Shown: piece after piece, positions 17,068 to 25,938 of the stretch
How positions within the stretch are numbered: the stretch's first letter is position 1
How the letters are laid out: every line of letters begins with the position of its first letter
Origin: Faecalibacterium prausnitzii
GTDB taxonomy: Bacteria > Bacillota > Clostridia > Oscillospirales > Ruminococcaceae
Assembly (NCBI RefSeq): GCF_019967995.1
Contig: NZ_CP065377.1
Coordinates: 2,356,001-2,420,000, forward strand
Direction of reading: 5' to 3'
DNA length: 64,000 nucleotides
Position numbers and translations under genes: made by a program
Notes under the pieces: model-generated
What the model saw: the letters and a program-made list of their open reading frames with translations, nothing else
The model's database searches: none
Told to the model about the DNA's origin: nothing

Positions 17068-17861
17068 CTACAAAAGGTACTTTCTCAAACTCAGACCTTT
17101 GCAGTCTTCTTGGTCGCGACCACGGAACGCCTCCTGGCGTTCCATGCGGCTGGCGTTGGTCCCATCTCCGACCGTCATCCGGCTGCGGACAAAGGTCTCG
17201 GCCTGGTCCCCATGCAGCGTCAGGGTCGTGCCCTTGGCCATTGCAGGGTCTATGGAGGAGAAATCATCCTCCAATGTCACGGTGACACCGCCTGCCAGAT
17301 CGTTCAGCTCCGAGATGCCATCCATGTTCATGGCCACGTAAAAATCAATGGATTCTCCCAGCAGAAGACCTTCCACTGCCTCACGGGCATACTCGCAACT
17401 TTCCTCCTTGCCATCGCCGAAGCCATGCGCAAGGCTGATCTGCATCTCTTTGGTGCCGATGGGGCTGCCAAGGTAGCCCAGCACGGTGCATTCTGTCATG
17501 GTATCCCGGTCGATTTTCAACTGACGGATGACCTGGCGTTCCGGATCGATGACGATCAGCCGCTGGAAATCTCCCTGGCCGCCCTGGTAAGCGCCCTCGC
17601 TCTCCACAGCACTGTCATGGTCCACGCCCATCACAAGGATGGAGGTCAGCCCCTCCCGGCGCTGGTATGTGACGCCGTTGTATTCCTGCGTTTCCACCGC
17701 TTCCGTCTGGGTCAGATCCCCGCGTACTCCTTCAACGCTCCTGGTCTCCAGCCAGCGTCCCCCTGCATACAGGATCACACCCAGCAGAAGGATGCCTGCC
17801 GCAATGACCAGGATCAGCCACTTTGCTTTTCCTGCCTAGTCATACCGTTTCAAAAAGTTTT
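17068..17861 (-). pseudogene. LytR-CpsA-Psr (LCP) family protein, apparently frameshifted at the start
   Basis: The LCP domain is clear from about 17660 leftward (SILVMGVDHDS..., LKIDRDTMT, NDLAGGVTVTLEDDF, FVRSRMTVGDGTNASRMERQEAF) and holds the Asp/Arg residues typical of the phosphotransferases that attach polymers to the wall. The gene start is broken. AGGAGG precedes an ATG that ends near 17847 and reads MTRQEKQ, but that frame stops after nine codons, while the membrane helix WLILVIAAGILLLG continues in another frame with no start codon before a GTG at 17778 inside the helix. One missing base near 17820 would restore MTRQEKQ-x-WLILV. The C-terminus is also short, ending 20 residues after the final RQEAF. 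Either a pseudogene, a sequence error, or GTG-initiated from mid-helix. Confidence 0.7.
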
Positions 17862-17909
17862 TCCCCTCCTCAGGGTACAATGACATCCGAGGTATAAAGC
17901 CTCTCTCAT

Positions 17910-17939
17910 AAGATACCATCTTTTATAGCCGTCTGTCAA
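17910..17939 (-). promoter_or_regulatory. Predicted promoter of the polysaccharide control operon
   Basis: On the minus strand a perfect TTGACA (17934-17939), an 18-base gap and TATCTT (17910-17915), about 50 bases before the AGGAGG ribosome site of the LCP gene. Confidence 0.65.
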
Positions 17940-17968
17940 TGTTTTCCTCCATGTTTTTTCATTTTTAT

Positions 17969-17979
17969 CCCCCCCCCCC
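17969..17979. repeat. Eleven-base C (G) homopolymer upstream of the polysaccharide promoter
   Basis: Eleven uninterrupted C on the plus strand (11 G in the direction of the operon), 30 bases upstream of its -35 box. Tracts of this length slip during replication in many bacteria. The rest of 17940-18060 is AT-rich with no gene. Confidence 0.9.
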
Positions 17980-18084
17980 GCGAAAATATGAAACGCATAC
18001 AAAAATTATTTTCTTTATGATTTATATCCATCATTATGAGTTTTTTTGCATCGGGAGATCCCTATGAAATACTGTTTCTGGCAC

Positions 18085-18137
18085 AACAAAGGAGCGCCCC
18101 CGCACGAAGTAGCTTCTGTGCGGAGACGCTCCTTGTT
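18085..18137 (-). terminator. Terminator of the C69 dipeptidase gene
   Basis: A long imperfect hairpin with outer AAGGAGCG/CGCTCCTT and inner CCGCAC/TGCGG arms, located 18 bases after the dipeptidase stop on the minus strand. The T-run is short. Confidence 0.65.
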
Positions 18138-18154
18138 ATTACCTTATTTGTTGC

Positions 18155-19639
18155 TCAGGCATCCGAGCGGGAGAAGGCATTCTTCATATTGCAGCTCAGT
18201 TCAAAGAGGACCTTGTTCAGCGTATCGGCGGCGCGGGCCTTCAGCTCTCTGGCGATGGCCTCGTTGGCCTCCGTGCGCAGGGCGGCACGGCGGGCCGGGT
18301 CGGCCTCCTGGGCCTGTTTTTCATCGTAGGCGTTCAACAGAGCGCGTGTGGCGGAGAGGACGCCTTCCTCGTAGCGCTCGATATGGAAGATGGACTTGCC
18401 GTAAGCGGCATCGGCCATGGCGGCGATCATCCGGCTGACCCAGTAAAAGCTCTCGGTGGAGACTTCGCCAGTGGTGCAGGCGAGGTAGGCCGGGGTGGTG
18501 TCCACATTGGCATAGAACGGCACCATCGTATTGAAGGCATTGGACGCATAGGCGATCCACTCCACCGTGCGGAACTCCTCCGGCAGATCCGGGCGCATCT
18601 GGGTCAGCGCCATGAAGCTGTTGCGGTTGATGCCGATCGTACGGTAGGCACCCTTGCTCTTCGGGTCGCCATAGGCGGCATACGGGTCATACGGTGTGCC
18701 CTGATAGTGCGAAGACAGCAGGTATTTCACGTCTTCCGGTGTGATCTTCCGCTCCGGGACCATGCACCAGGGCAGGTCGTCCGAATGCGGAGTATAGTCT
18801 GCATCGGGGCCTTCCCAGACCCAGGTGTTGGGGTTCAGATGCCGCAGCATGAACCAGGCGCGCGGTGTGTTATACACATGGTCAGCATCGTCGTGGCTGC
18901 CGAAGGCATCGCGCGGGTTGAAGCTGCCGTCCAGCGAGAGGTCAAGGTGGTGCTTGTCCACAAAGGCCTTCAGGTCATCCGAACACATGTAGTTTTCCTG
19001 TGCGCCGCAGGCGTCGGCAAAGTCGAAGCTGTCGATGCCGAGCTGGTTGGGCATCACGACATAGCTGTCGTCCGGCACACGGCGGGCCATCCAGTGGTGG
19101 CCGCCGATGGTCTCCAGCCACCAGATCTCGTTCACATCCTGAAACGCGATGCCGTTCATCTCATAGGTGCCGTACGTCCGGAGCAGCTCGCCCAGGCGCA
19201 CCACGCCCTCGCGGGCCGTGCGGATATAGGGCAGCACGAGGCAGACGATGTCCTCCTCGCCGATGCCGCCGGGCACCTCCGGCCGTTCCCCTTTGGCGGG
19301 CTGGTACACCACCAGCGGGTCTGCACCCAGAACGCGCGGGTTGGACGTGATGGTCTCGGTGGCCGTCATGCCCACATGAGCCGCATTGACACCCGCTGCC
19401 GCCCAGATGCCCTCGCCTTCCACCGCGTTGGGCATGGCCGTCATCCGCAGCGCATGGCCGGGCAGCGGCACCTCCACATGGGAGATCACCGACCGATAGA
19501 CGGCCGGGTGCTCCTCCGGCTGCACGACCACGAACTTTTTGGCCGTGAAATGCCCCGAACCCGAATCGTCGTTGCGGGCGACCATGGTGGAGCCATCGTA
19601 TGATGCGTTTTTGCCGACTAAGATTGTAGTACAAGCCAT
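18155..19639 (-). CDS. C69-family dipeptidase (PepD-like Ntn hydrolase)
   Basis: A 494-residue peptidase of family C69. Starting at 19639 the protein begins MACTTILVGKNASYDGS, so Cys3 is at the place of the N-terminal nucleophile used after removal of the leading residues, followed by MVARNDD; both are family hallmarks. An in-frame extension upstream would bury the Cys and is rejected. The family cleaves dipeptides with broad specificity in the cytoplasm. NEIWWLETIGGHHW in the middle is also typical. No signal peptide. Single-gene unit with its own terminator, divergent from the cas operon. Confidence 0.92.
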   Translation of the reverse strand: MACTTILVGKNASYDGSTMVARNDDSGSGHFTAKKFVVVQPEEHPAVYRSVISHVEVPLPGHALRMTAMPNAVEGEGIWAAAGVNAAHVGMTATETITSNPRVLGADPLVVYQPAKGERPEVPGGIGEEDIVCLVLPYIRTAREGVVRLGELLRTYGTYEMNGIAFQDVNEIWWLETIGGHHWMARRVPDDSYVVMPNQLGIDSFDFADACGAQENYMCSDDLKAFVDKHHLDLSLDGSFNPRDAFGSHDDADHVYNTPRAWFMLRHLNPNTWVWEGPDADYTPHSDDLPWCMVPERKITPEDVKYLLSSHYQGTPYDPYAAYGDPKSKGAYRTIGINRNSFMALTQMRPDLPEEFRTVEWIAYASNAFNTMVPFYANVDTTPAYLACTTGEVSTESFYWVSRMIAAMADAAYGKSIFHIERYEEGVLSATRALLNAYDEKQAQEADPARRAALRTEANEAIARELKARAADTLNKVLFELSCNMKNAFSRSDA

Positions 19640-19878
19640 TGTTCTGTCCTCCGAAATTGTTTCCTTATCTTTTCGGTTTGCCGAGGCTATTGTAAGCCTT
19701 TTTGGGGGAAAAGGCAAGATTTTTTGAGAAGGGAGCGTGGAAGTACGATTTATGGGATATCATGGAATGTATTATGAATGCAGGCCACAAGATTTCCCTC
19801 CCACATCGTCAATCAGACGGTTTTTCCTGCGTAAAATTAGGCACCTTGCCAAAATCCTTTTCTGTTGTTTGTATTGGA

Positions 19879-19907
19879 TTGACACCGTTCGCACCACGTT
19901 CTATCAT
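19879..19907 (+). promoter_or_regulatory. Predicted promoter of the type I-C cas operon
   Basis: Perfect TTGACA (19879-19884), 17-base gap, TATCAT (19902-19907), 32 bases before the cas3 ATG, which has an AAAGGAGG ribosome site. The rest of 19640-19870 shows no gene. Confidence 0.75.
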
Positions 19908-19939
19908 TATGGTAAAATCATCCAAAGGAGGAATGTCGG

Positions 19940-22339
19940 ATGAAACGTCCTCTCATTGCCCATCAGACACCCGACAGAACACGCACCCAGCTTCTGGAAA
20001 CACACAGTCGCAACGTCGGTGAACGCTGCGGTGCTGCCTGTCAGCAGATCGGCCTGGAACATCTTGGCCGCCTGACCGGACTTCTGCACGATCTCGGAAA
20101 AGCTGCTCACGAGGTTCAAGACTATCTTTATGGAGCCCCGATCGTCGGAAAACTCAATCATTCCAGTGCCGGGATGCGGTGGGTCTGGGAAGCCTTTGGA
20201 AAAAACGAAACACGGAAAAGTTACCGCCTGGCTGCACAGTTTGCCGCCATCGCCATCGGCTGCCATCACGGCACACGATGCGATATTTTCGACCCGGAAG
20301 ACGGCAGCGAACCCTGGCTGGAACGAATGTATTCCGAGAAAGCAGACCCATTTTACGCCCAGAGCTGTGAAACATTTTTCACCGAGTGCATCCCACAGGA
20401 GGAGATTGAGCAGGAAATAGCGCTTGCCGCAAAGGAGATCGCGTCTCTTTGGAACGAACTCCTGCAAATCGGTGACAACCGCTCCAACAGCGTTTCGTTT
20501 CAGATGATGCTCGGTCTTGTTCAGCGCTATCTATTTGGTGCATTGGTCGATGCCGATTGGACCGACACCGCCCATTTTGAGGAAAACACGCCTTTGCCAT
20601 CCGCTGAGGCAACCGACTGGCCCGCACTGGCGAACACCGTGGAGCACTTTCTTGCGGACCTGAAGCAAACCCGCACGATCGACTTTCTGCGGCAGGAAAT
20701 CTCCGACCAGTGTCGTTCTGCCGGGCAGAACGCCGCTCCCGGCATTTACCGGCTCTATGTTCCCACCGGAGGCGGTAAAACTTACTCCGGCCTCCGTTTC
20801 TGTATTCACGCAGCAGAGCACACCCATGCCAGCCGGATCTTCTATTTTGCACCCTATCGCTCAATCATCGGGCAGAACACCGGGCATTTCCGGAAGGCGC
20901 TCGGCAATTCCGCTCTTGTTCTGGAACATCACGCGGACGCCATCCAGGACGAGACTCTGCAGGAATCCATTCTGGCACAAACGCAGAATTGGCAGGGTGT
21001 GCCCCTCATTGCAACGACCATGGTTCAATTTCTCAACACCCTGTTCGCTGCGCCTCGCCGCAACGCCCGCAGAATGCCCTCACTGGCCAACGCTGTCTTG
21101 CTTTTCGATGAGATCCAGTCGCTTCCATTGCAACACATCTACTTATTCAATATTGCACTCAACCTGCTTTCGCAGGCGATGGGCTGCACGATCGTCCTCT
21201 GCACCGCCACGCAGCCTCCTCTGGAGCAACTTGCTTATCCACTTTTGTTTTCTACTCCCAAGGACATCGTTCCAGATTATGCAAAACGCTTTGAGCAATT
21301 CAAGCGAACCGAAATCGTCCCCATTCTCGACCATTACGGTTTTTCTGCTGAATCACTGGCCGATTTTGCCTTGGACAAGCTCCAAACCAATGATTCTCTG
21401 CTCGTGATCCTCAACACCCGCCGGATGGTCGAAGCCGTATTCGATCATCTAAAACCGCTTCTGGGTTCGGATGTTCAGCTTTTCTGCCTTACTACACATC
21501 TTTGCCCGCAGCACCGCATGGATGTGATCGACGCCATCAAAGCCCATCTGGATCCACCACACCCGGCACAAAAGCTGATCTGTGTCAGCACTCAACTCAT
21601 TGAAGCAGGTGTAGATCTGAGCTTTGACTGCGTCATTCGCGGCATGGCCGGCCTGCCCAGCGTCGCACAGGCCGCCGGACGCTGCAATCGTCACGGTAAA
21701 ACGTCCTGCCGCCCGGTCTATCTGCTCCCCTGCGCACAGAACGAAGAACATCTGGACTCCCTGCCGGATCTGGATGAGGGGCGTCGTTCCACAGAACGTC
21801 TGCTTTCCAGCCTGCCTGCTCATACAGACCTGCTCTCTCCAGCCTCCATTCAGGCCTACTACGATGCCTATTATTCAGAAGGTCGTCAGAAGAACCAGAT
21901 GCTTGCCCCGACCGGGCAGGACGGACAGACGCTCCTCGACCTTCTGAGCGACAACAGATCCGGTGTCAAATCATATCGGGAAACCCACCGTTCGGCACCG
22001 CCGCTTTCTCCCGTTTCGCTTTTCCAGGCATTCGATACGGCCGAATCGCAATTTCATGCACTGGAAAGCGACACCGTTTCTGTCATCGTACCGTACCAGG
22101 AGCAGGGGCAAAAGCTTGTCTCCGCCTTTTTGGCCACCGAACACCCCACCTCCGAACTGTTCCGTGCGGCACAGCATTATACCGTAGAGCTCAACAGCAG
22201 CGAGTTCCGACGCCTTGACCAAGCCCATGCGATCCTACCCGGAGCAAAAGGAGCCGTCTATCTTTTGCAATCCAATTGTTATGACTCCATCAAGGGCATC
22301 CAGACCGAGCCCTCTGCACCGGAGGTTCTGATCTTCTGA
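19940..22339 (+). CDS. cas3: Cas3 helicase-nuclease of the type I-C system
   Basis: A 799-residue effector nuclease that unwinds and degrades DNA after Cascade binding. The N-terminal HD nuclease has ETHSRNVGERCG and GLLHDLGKAA (residues 15-60) plus a later GCHHGTRCD. The SF2 helicase has motif I VPTGGGKTYSG (about residue 273), motif II DEIQ (DExx box), motif III-like CTATQPP, and motif VI QAAGRCNRHG. Length and HD-helicase order fit single-chain Cas3 of I-C. It is first in the operon; cas5c starts 18 bases later with its own AAGGAGG site. All catalytic motifs look intact. Confidence 0.96.
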   Translation: MKRPLIAHQTPDRTRTQLLETHSRNVGERCGAACQQIGLEHLGRLTGLLHDLGKAAHEVQDYLYGAPIVGKLNHSSAGMRWVWEAFGKNETRKSYRLAAQFAAIAIGCHHGTRCDIFDPEDGSEPWLERMYSEKADPFYAQSCETFFTECIPQEEIEQEIALAAKEIASLWNELLQIGDNRSNSVSFQMMLGLVQRYLFGALVDADWTDTAHFEENTPLPSAEATDWPALANTVEHFLADLKQTRTIDFLRQEISDQCRSAGQNAAPGIYRLYVPTGGGKTYSGLRFCIHAAEHTHASRIFYFAPYRSIIGQNTGHFRKALGNSALVLEHHADAIQDETLQESILAQTQNWQGVPLIATTMVQFLNTLFAAPRRNARRMPSLANAVLLFDEIQSLPLQHIYLFNIALNLLSQAMGCTIVLCTATQPPLEQLAYPLLFSTPKDIVPDYAKRFEQFKRTEIVPILDHYGFSAESLADFALDKLQTNDSLLVILNTRRMVEAVFDHLKPLLGSDVQLFCLTTHLCPQHRMDVIDAIKAHLDPPHPAQKLICVSTQLIEAGVDLSFDCVIRGMAGLPSVAQAAGRCNRHGKTSCRPVYLLPCAQNEEHLDSLPDLDEGRRSTERLLSSLPAHTDLLSPASIQAYYDAYYSEGRQKNQMLAPTGQDGQTLLDLLSDNRSGVKSYRETHRSAPPLSPVSLFQAFDTAESQFHALESDTVSVIVPYQEQGQKLVSAFLATEHPTSELFRAAQHYTVELNSSEFRRLDQAHAILPGAKGAVYLLQSNCYDSIKGIQTEPSAPEVLIF

Positions 22340-22357
22340 TAAAAAGGAGGAATTTCT

Positions 22358-23080
22358 TTGCAATATCCCAACACCATCACTCTGCTTGTATCCGGACGCT
22401 ATGCACTTTTCAGTGACCCCATTACCCGCGTGGGCGGCGAGAAGTGCAGTTACCCCGTCCCGACGTACCAAGCGCTCAAAGGCATTCTGGAAAGCATCTA
22501 TTGGAAGCCCACATTTATTTGGGTCCCTACCGATGTCCGCATCCTGAACCGGATCGAAACGCAGTCCAAGGGCATCCGCCCCATCAACTACAGCAACGGC
22601 AAAAACGACCTTTCCATCTATACGTATCTGTCCGATGTTGCCTATCAGGTGCGTGCCCACTTTGAGTGGAACGAGCACCGCCCGGACCTTGCGCAGGACC
22701 GGAACGAAAACAAGCACTACGCCATCGCCAAGCGAATGCTGGAACGCGGCGGGCGGCGGGACATCTTTCTCGGCACACGAGAATGTCAGGGTTACGTAGA
22801 ACCCTGCACCTTTGGCGAGGGCCCCGGTGCTTACGACAACACTCCCTCTGTTCCGCTTGGCCTGATGCTGCATGGTCTGACCTACGCAGACGAGACCACC
22901 ACTGGCACCATGCAGGAGCGTTTCTGGTATCCGGTGATGGAAAACGGCATCATCCACTTCTGCCGCCCGGAAGAGTGCCCCGTCGTCCGCGATATCCGGA
23001 AGCAGTCGGCCAAGCATTTCATCCTGAACGAAACGCTCCAAAGCTGCGATGATCTTTATCAGGAGGTGTTCTCCGAATGA
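22358..23080 (+). CDS. cas5c: Cas5c (Cas5d), crRNA-processing endonuclease
   Basis: A 240-residue RAMP protein. In type I-C, Cas5c replaces Cas6: it cuts the repeat RNA at the stem base and caps the 5' handle of the crRNA. The start is TTG at 22358 with AAGGAGG 7 bases upstream; no in-frame ATG precedes the conserved LLVSGRYALFSDPITRVGGEKCSYPVPTYQALKGILE start, so TTG is the only fitting choice. Tyr, Lys and His candidates for RNA cleavage lie in the first third. The stop overlaps the cas8c start as ATGA. Confidence 0.95.
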   Translation: MQYPNTITLLVSGRYALFSDPITRVGGEKCSYPVPTYQALKGILESIYWKPTFIWVPTDVRILNRIETQSKGIRPINYSNGKNDLSIYTYLSDVAYQVRAHFEWNEHRPDLAQDRNENKHYAIAKRMLERGGRRDIFLGTRECQGYVEPCTFGEGPGAYDNTPSVPLGLMLHGLTYADETTTGTMQERFWYPVMENGIIHFCRPEECPVVRDIRKQSAKHFILNETLQSCDDLYQEVFSE

Positions 23081-25068
23081 GCTGGCTGGAACGCTGTTAT
23101 CAGACCTATGAGTACATCCGCCGGGCAGAACCTGACCTCATCGGCAGGCAGGAACCCAATCGTGCCACCCTCCTGCCCGTCGGTCACACCACCCAGCAGG
23201 CACAGATTCAGGTAGAGCTCGACCTCGACGGCAATTTTCTGAACGCTTTTGTCCTGCGCAAAAAGAACAAAGAGAAGGGGTCCAAAAAGGAGGATGAACA
23301 AACCACAATCATCCCCTGCACCGAAGAATCCCTTGCTCGTACCACAAACATTGCGCCACATCCCTTGGCAGATAAGCTTCAATACGTTGCTTCCAACTAT
23401 AAAGACTTCGGTGGTCCTAAAAGGGCCGGCTGGGACGCGTATCATGCCCAACTTGTTCAATGGTGTAATTCACCTTTTGCGCATCCACTGGTCCGTGCTG
23501 TTTTAACCTATCTTGAAAAAGGCACGCTCATTCAAGATTTAATTCATTATAACGCTCTTTTTACAGACGATTCAGGTCTTCTCCCCCAGACAGACGATAA
23601 CCCCAATGATTCCAAACATCCCATCAGTTCGCTTATCAGTGATCAAACGGAAGCTTTTGTTCGATTTCGCGTGAATGGCATCGACCTTTCAAATGACAAA
23701 GAGATCTGGGATTCGTTTTTATCATTTTATGAGCCAACCATCACTTCAAGAGATTACTGCACAGTTCTTGGTGAAAAAACTGCTATTTCGTATCTCAGTC
23801 CTAAGAAAATCCGTAATGATGGCGACGGAACCAAGCTGATTTCGCACAATGCGGACAAAGGGTTCAATTACACTTTCCGTGGTCGCTTTCATAATACGCA
23901 GCAGGCGCTTTCGATCGGCTATCGCACCACACAGGAAGCCCACAGTGCACTGCGCTGGCTCATCAGCCGTCAGGGCACAAATCTTGGTGATGAATCCATC
24001 CTGGTCTGGGGCACACAGGATGAACCGGTTCCCTCGCTTTGCGATGATACCTATGATCTTGCGCAGAATGCCCCCGCTGATGATCTCGATGACATGGAGA
24101 TTCCAGAATTTGCTTTGATGCCCTCACAGGAAGCTTCCACCGCCGAGACCATTGCGCGGCAGTTCAATCGGGCGATCCATGGATACCGCTTGAAGCTGAC
24201 CGACACCTCCCAGCTTTCCGTTCTGATCCTGGACTCTCCTTCTGGTGCCAAAGGCCGCCTTTCGGTCCGGTATTATCAGGAACTCAGCGGCTCCCGGCTG
24301 CTGGAAAATATCGTTGACTGGCACAAGACCTTTGTGTGGCTTTTGGAATACCGCTCCCGCCCCGCACCGGCACAGCCCGGAACGAAACCCAAGCAGGAAC
24401 ATTTTTCGTTTGTCGGAGCACCCGCTCCGGAGGACATCGCGAAAGCTGCTTACGGAGAAAAGGTCGATCAGAAACTCAAGCAACAGACTTTGGAGCGCCT
24501 TGTTCCCTGTCTGGTAGAACGAAAGCCGCTGCCTTATGACCTTGTGCGAAGCGCTGTACGCCGTGCTACGGCAGGTGTCACGCTGGAGCCCTGGGAAGCC
24601 CGCAAGACCCGCAGCATCGCCTGTGCGCTGATCTGCGGTTATTACAACCGATCGAAAGGAGAATCTTATTCTATGGCATTGGATGAAACCTGCCGCGACC
24701 GCAGCTATCTGTTCGGCCGCATCCTCGCCTGCGCAGAGCAGGTCGAACGCTATGCACAAAACCTGACCACCGATGAAAAACGTACAACGAATGCCGAACG
24801 GGCACAGGTCATGTTCGTACAGCGACCCGCCAAAACGACCGTTCTGCTGCAAAACAAGCTCACGCCCTATCTGAGCCGCATCCAGTCCAAAAACGGCAGC
24901 CGACGCCGTTATCAGCTCATGCTGGATCTGATCGATCAGCTCGGTGAAGAAAACTTCACCAACAAACCCTTGAGCGAACTTTATCTCCTTGGCTATTCCA
25001 GCCAGCTGATGGCCTTCCGCCGTGAAAACGAAGAATCGAAAAAGAATTCCAATCCGAGTGAAGAATAA
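23077..25068 (+). CDS. cas8c: Cas8c (Csd1), large subunit of type I-C Cascade
   Basis: A 663-residue Csd1-family protein that recognises the PAM and helps unwind the target. Opening MSWLERCYQTYEYI and the middle YKDFGGPKRAGWDAYHAQLVQWC and TFRGRFHNTQQALSIGYRTTQEAHSALRWLISRQG are typical Csd1 blocks. It starts by ATGA overlap with cas5c after an AGGAGGTG site. The C-terminal 131 residues can be translated alone from an internal start (next entry). A stretch at 23340-23900 is AT-richer than the flanks. No frameshift seen. Confidence 0.95.
   Translation: MSWLERCYQTYEYIRRAEPDLIGRQEPNRATLLPVGHTTQQAQIQVELDLDGNFLNAFVLRKKNKEKGSKKEDEQTTIIPCTEESLARTTNIAPHPLADKLQYVASNYKDFGGPKRAGWDAYHAQLVQWCNSPFAHPLVRAVLTYLEKGTLIQDLIHYNALFTDDSGLLPQTDDNPNDSKHPISSLISDQTEAFVRFRVNGIDLSNDKEIWDSFLSFYEPTITSRDYCTVLGEKTAISYLSPKKIRNDGDGTKLISHNADKGFNYTFRGRFHNTQQALSIGYRTTQEAHSALRWLISRQGTNLGDESILVWGTQDEPVPSLCDDTYDLAQNAPADDLDDMEIPEFALMPSQEASTAETIARQFNRAIHGYRLKLTDTSQLSVLILDSPSGAKGRLSVRYYQELSGSRLLENIVDWHKTFVWLLEYRSRPAPAQPGTKPKQEHFSFVGAPAPEDIAKAAYGEKVDQKLKQQTLERLVPCLVERKPLPYDLVRSAVRRATAGVTLEPWEARKTRSIACALICGYYNRSKGESYSMALDETCRDRSYLFGRILACAEQVERYAQNLTTDEKRTTNAERAQVMFVQRPAKTTVLLQNKLTPYLSRIQSKNGSRRRYQLMLDLIDQLGEENFTNKPLSELYLLGYSSQLMAFRRENEESKKNSNPSEE
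24673..25068 (+). CDS. cas11c: Cas11c, small subunit made from an internal start within cas8c
   Basis: An in-frame ATG at 24673 (codon 533 of cas8c) is preceded by AAAGGAG with an 11-base spacing, giving a 131-residue protein that starts MALDETCRDRSYLFGRIL and ends with cas8c. In characterised type I-C systems the small Cascade subunit is produced this way from inside cas8c, and size and position match. The sequence is mostly helical and basic, as expected of Cas11. This is an overlapping product and would be missed by ordinary gene callers. Expression is inferred from the ribosome site; not proven here. Confidence 0.8.
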   Translation: MALDETCRDRSYLFGRILACAEQVERYAQNLTTDEKRTTNAERAQVMFVQRPAKTTVLLQNKLTPYLSRIQSKNGSRRRYQLMLDLIDQLGEENFTNKPLSELYLLGYSSQLMAFRRENEESKKNSNPSEE

Positions 25069-25089
25069 ATAACAGGAGGATCTACTATT

Positions 25090-25938
25090 ATGAGTACTTT
25101 GAACCATAAGATCGACTTTGCCCTTGTTCTTTCCGTCCGCCACGCAAACCCCAATGGGGACCCGCTCAATGGCAACCGCCCCCGTGAGACCTACGAAGGC
25201 TACGGCGAGATCTCGGATGTCTGCCTGAAACGAAAGATCCGCAACCGCATGATGGACCTCGGCGCTCCGGTTTTTGTGCAGTCCAATGACCGCTGCATCG
25301 ACGGCTGCAAAAGCCTGAAAGACCGTGCTGACTCCATCCCTGCACTGAAAAAAGAAAAAGACGCCGATGTTTACGCAAAAGTCGCCTGCCAGACCTGGCT
25401 GGATGTGCGCAGCTTCGGCCAGGTGTTCGCCTTCAAGAATGGCGGCGAGGCCGACGGTGTCTCGATCGGTGTGCGTGGGCCCGTATCCATCCACCCGGCG
25501 TTCAGCGTTGACCCCGTCGAGATCAGCAGCCTGCAGATCACCAAAAGCGTCAACGGCGTATCCGGTGCAAAAAAATCCAGCGATACCATGGGCATGAAGC
25601 ACCGTGTGGACTTCGGCGTCTATACGACCTTTGGCAGCATCAACTGCCAGCTTGCCGAAAAGACCGGCTTCACGCAGGAGGATGCCGACCTGATCAAGCA
25701 GGCTCTCCTCACATTATTTGAGAACGACACGTCTTCTGCCCGGCCGGACGGCAGCATGGAGGTGATTCGCCTGTACTGGTGGGAGCACAACTGCAAGAGC
25801 GGTCAGTATTCCTCCGCCAAGGTCCACCGCTGCCTGCATGTGAAGTCAACCTGCGAGACACCTCGCAGCGCAGAGGATTACGAGATCACCTGCGACGAAT
25901 TGGACGGTCTGACGCCGGAAGTGTATGATGAACACTGA
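25090..25938 (+). CDS. cas7c: Cas7c (Csd2), backbone subunit of type I-C Cascade
   Basis: A 282-residue RAMP-fold backbone protein; several copies line the crRNA spacer. VLSVRHANPNGDPLNGNRPRET at the start, CLKRKIRNRM and KHRVDFGVYTTFGSINCQLAEKTGF are characteristic Csd2 blocks. It begins 21 bases after cas8c with ACAGGAGG. The cas4 gene starts inside its last codons, so cas7c and cas4 are coupled. Normal family length. Confidence 0.96.
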   Translation: MSTLNHKIDFALVLSVRHANPNGDPLNGNRPRETYEGYGEISDVCLKRKIRNRMMDLGAPVFVQSNDRCIDGCKSLKDRADSIPALKKEKDADVYAKVACQTWLDVRSFGQVFAFKNGGEADGVSIGVRGPVSIHPAFSVDPVEISSLQITKSVNGVSGAKKSSDTMGMKHRVDFGVYTTFGSINCQLAEKTGFTQEDADLIKQALLTLFENDTSSARPDGSMEVIRLYWWEHNCKSGQYSSAKVHRCLHVKSTCETPRSAEDYEITCDELDGLTPEVYDEH

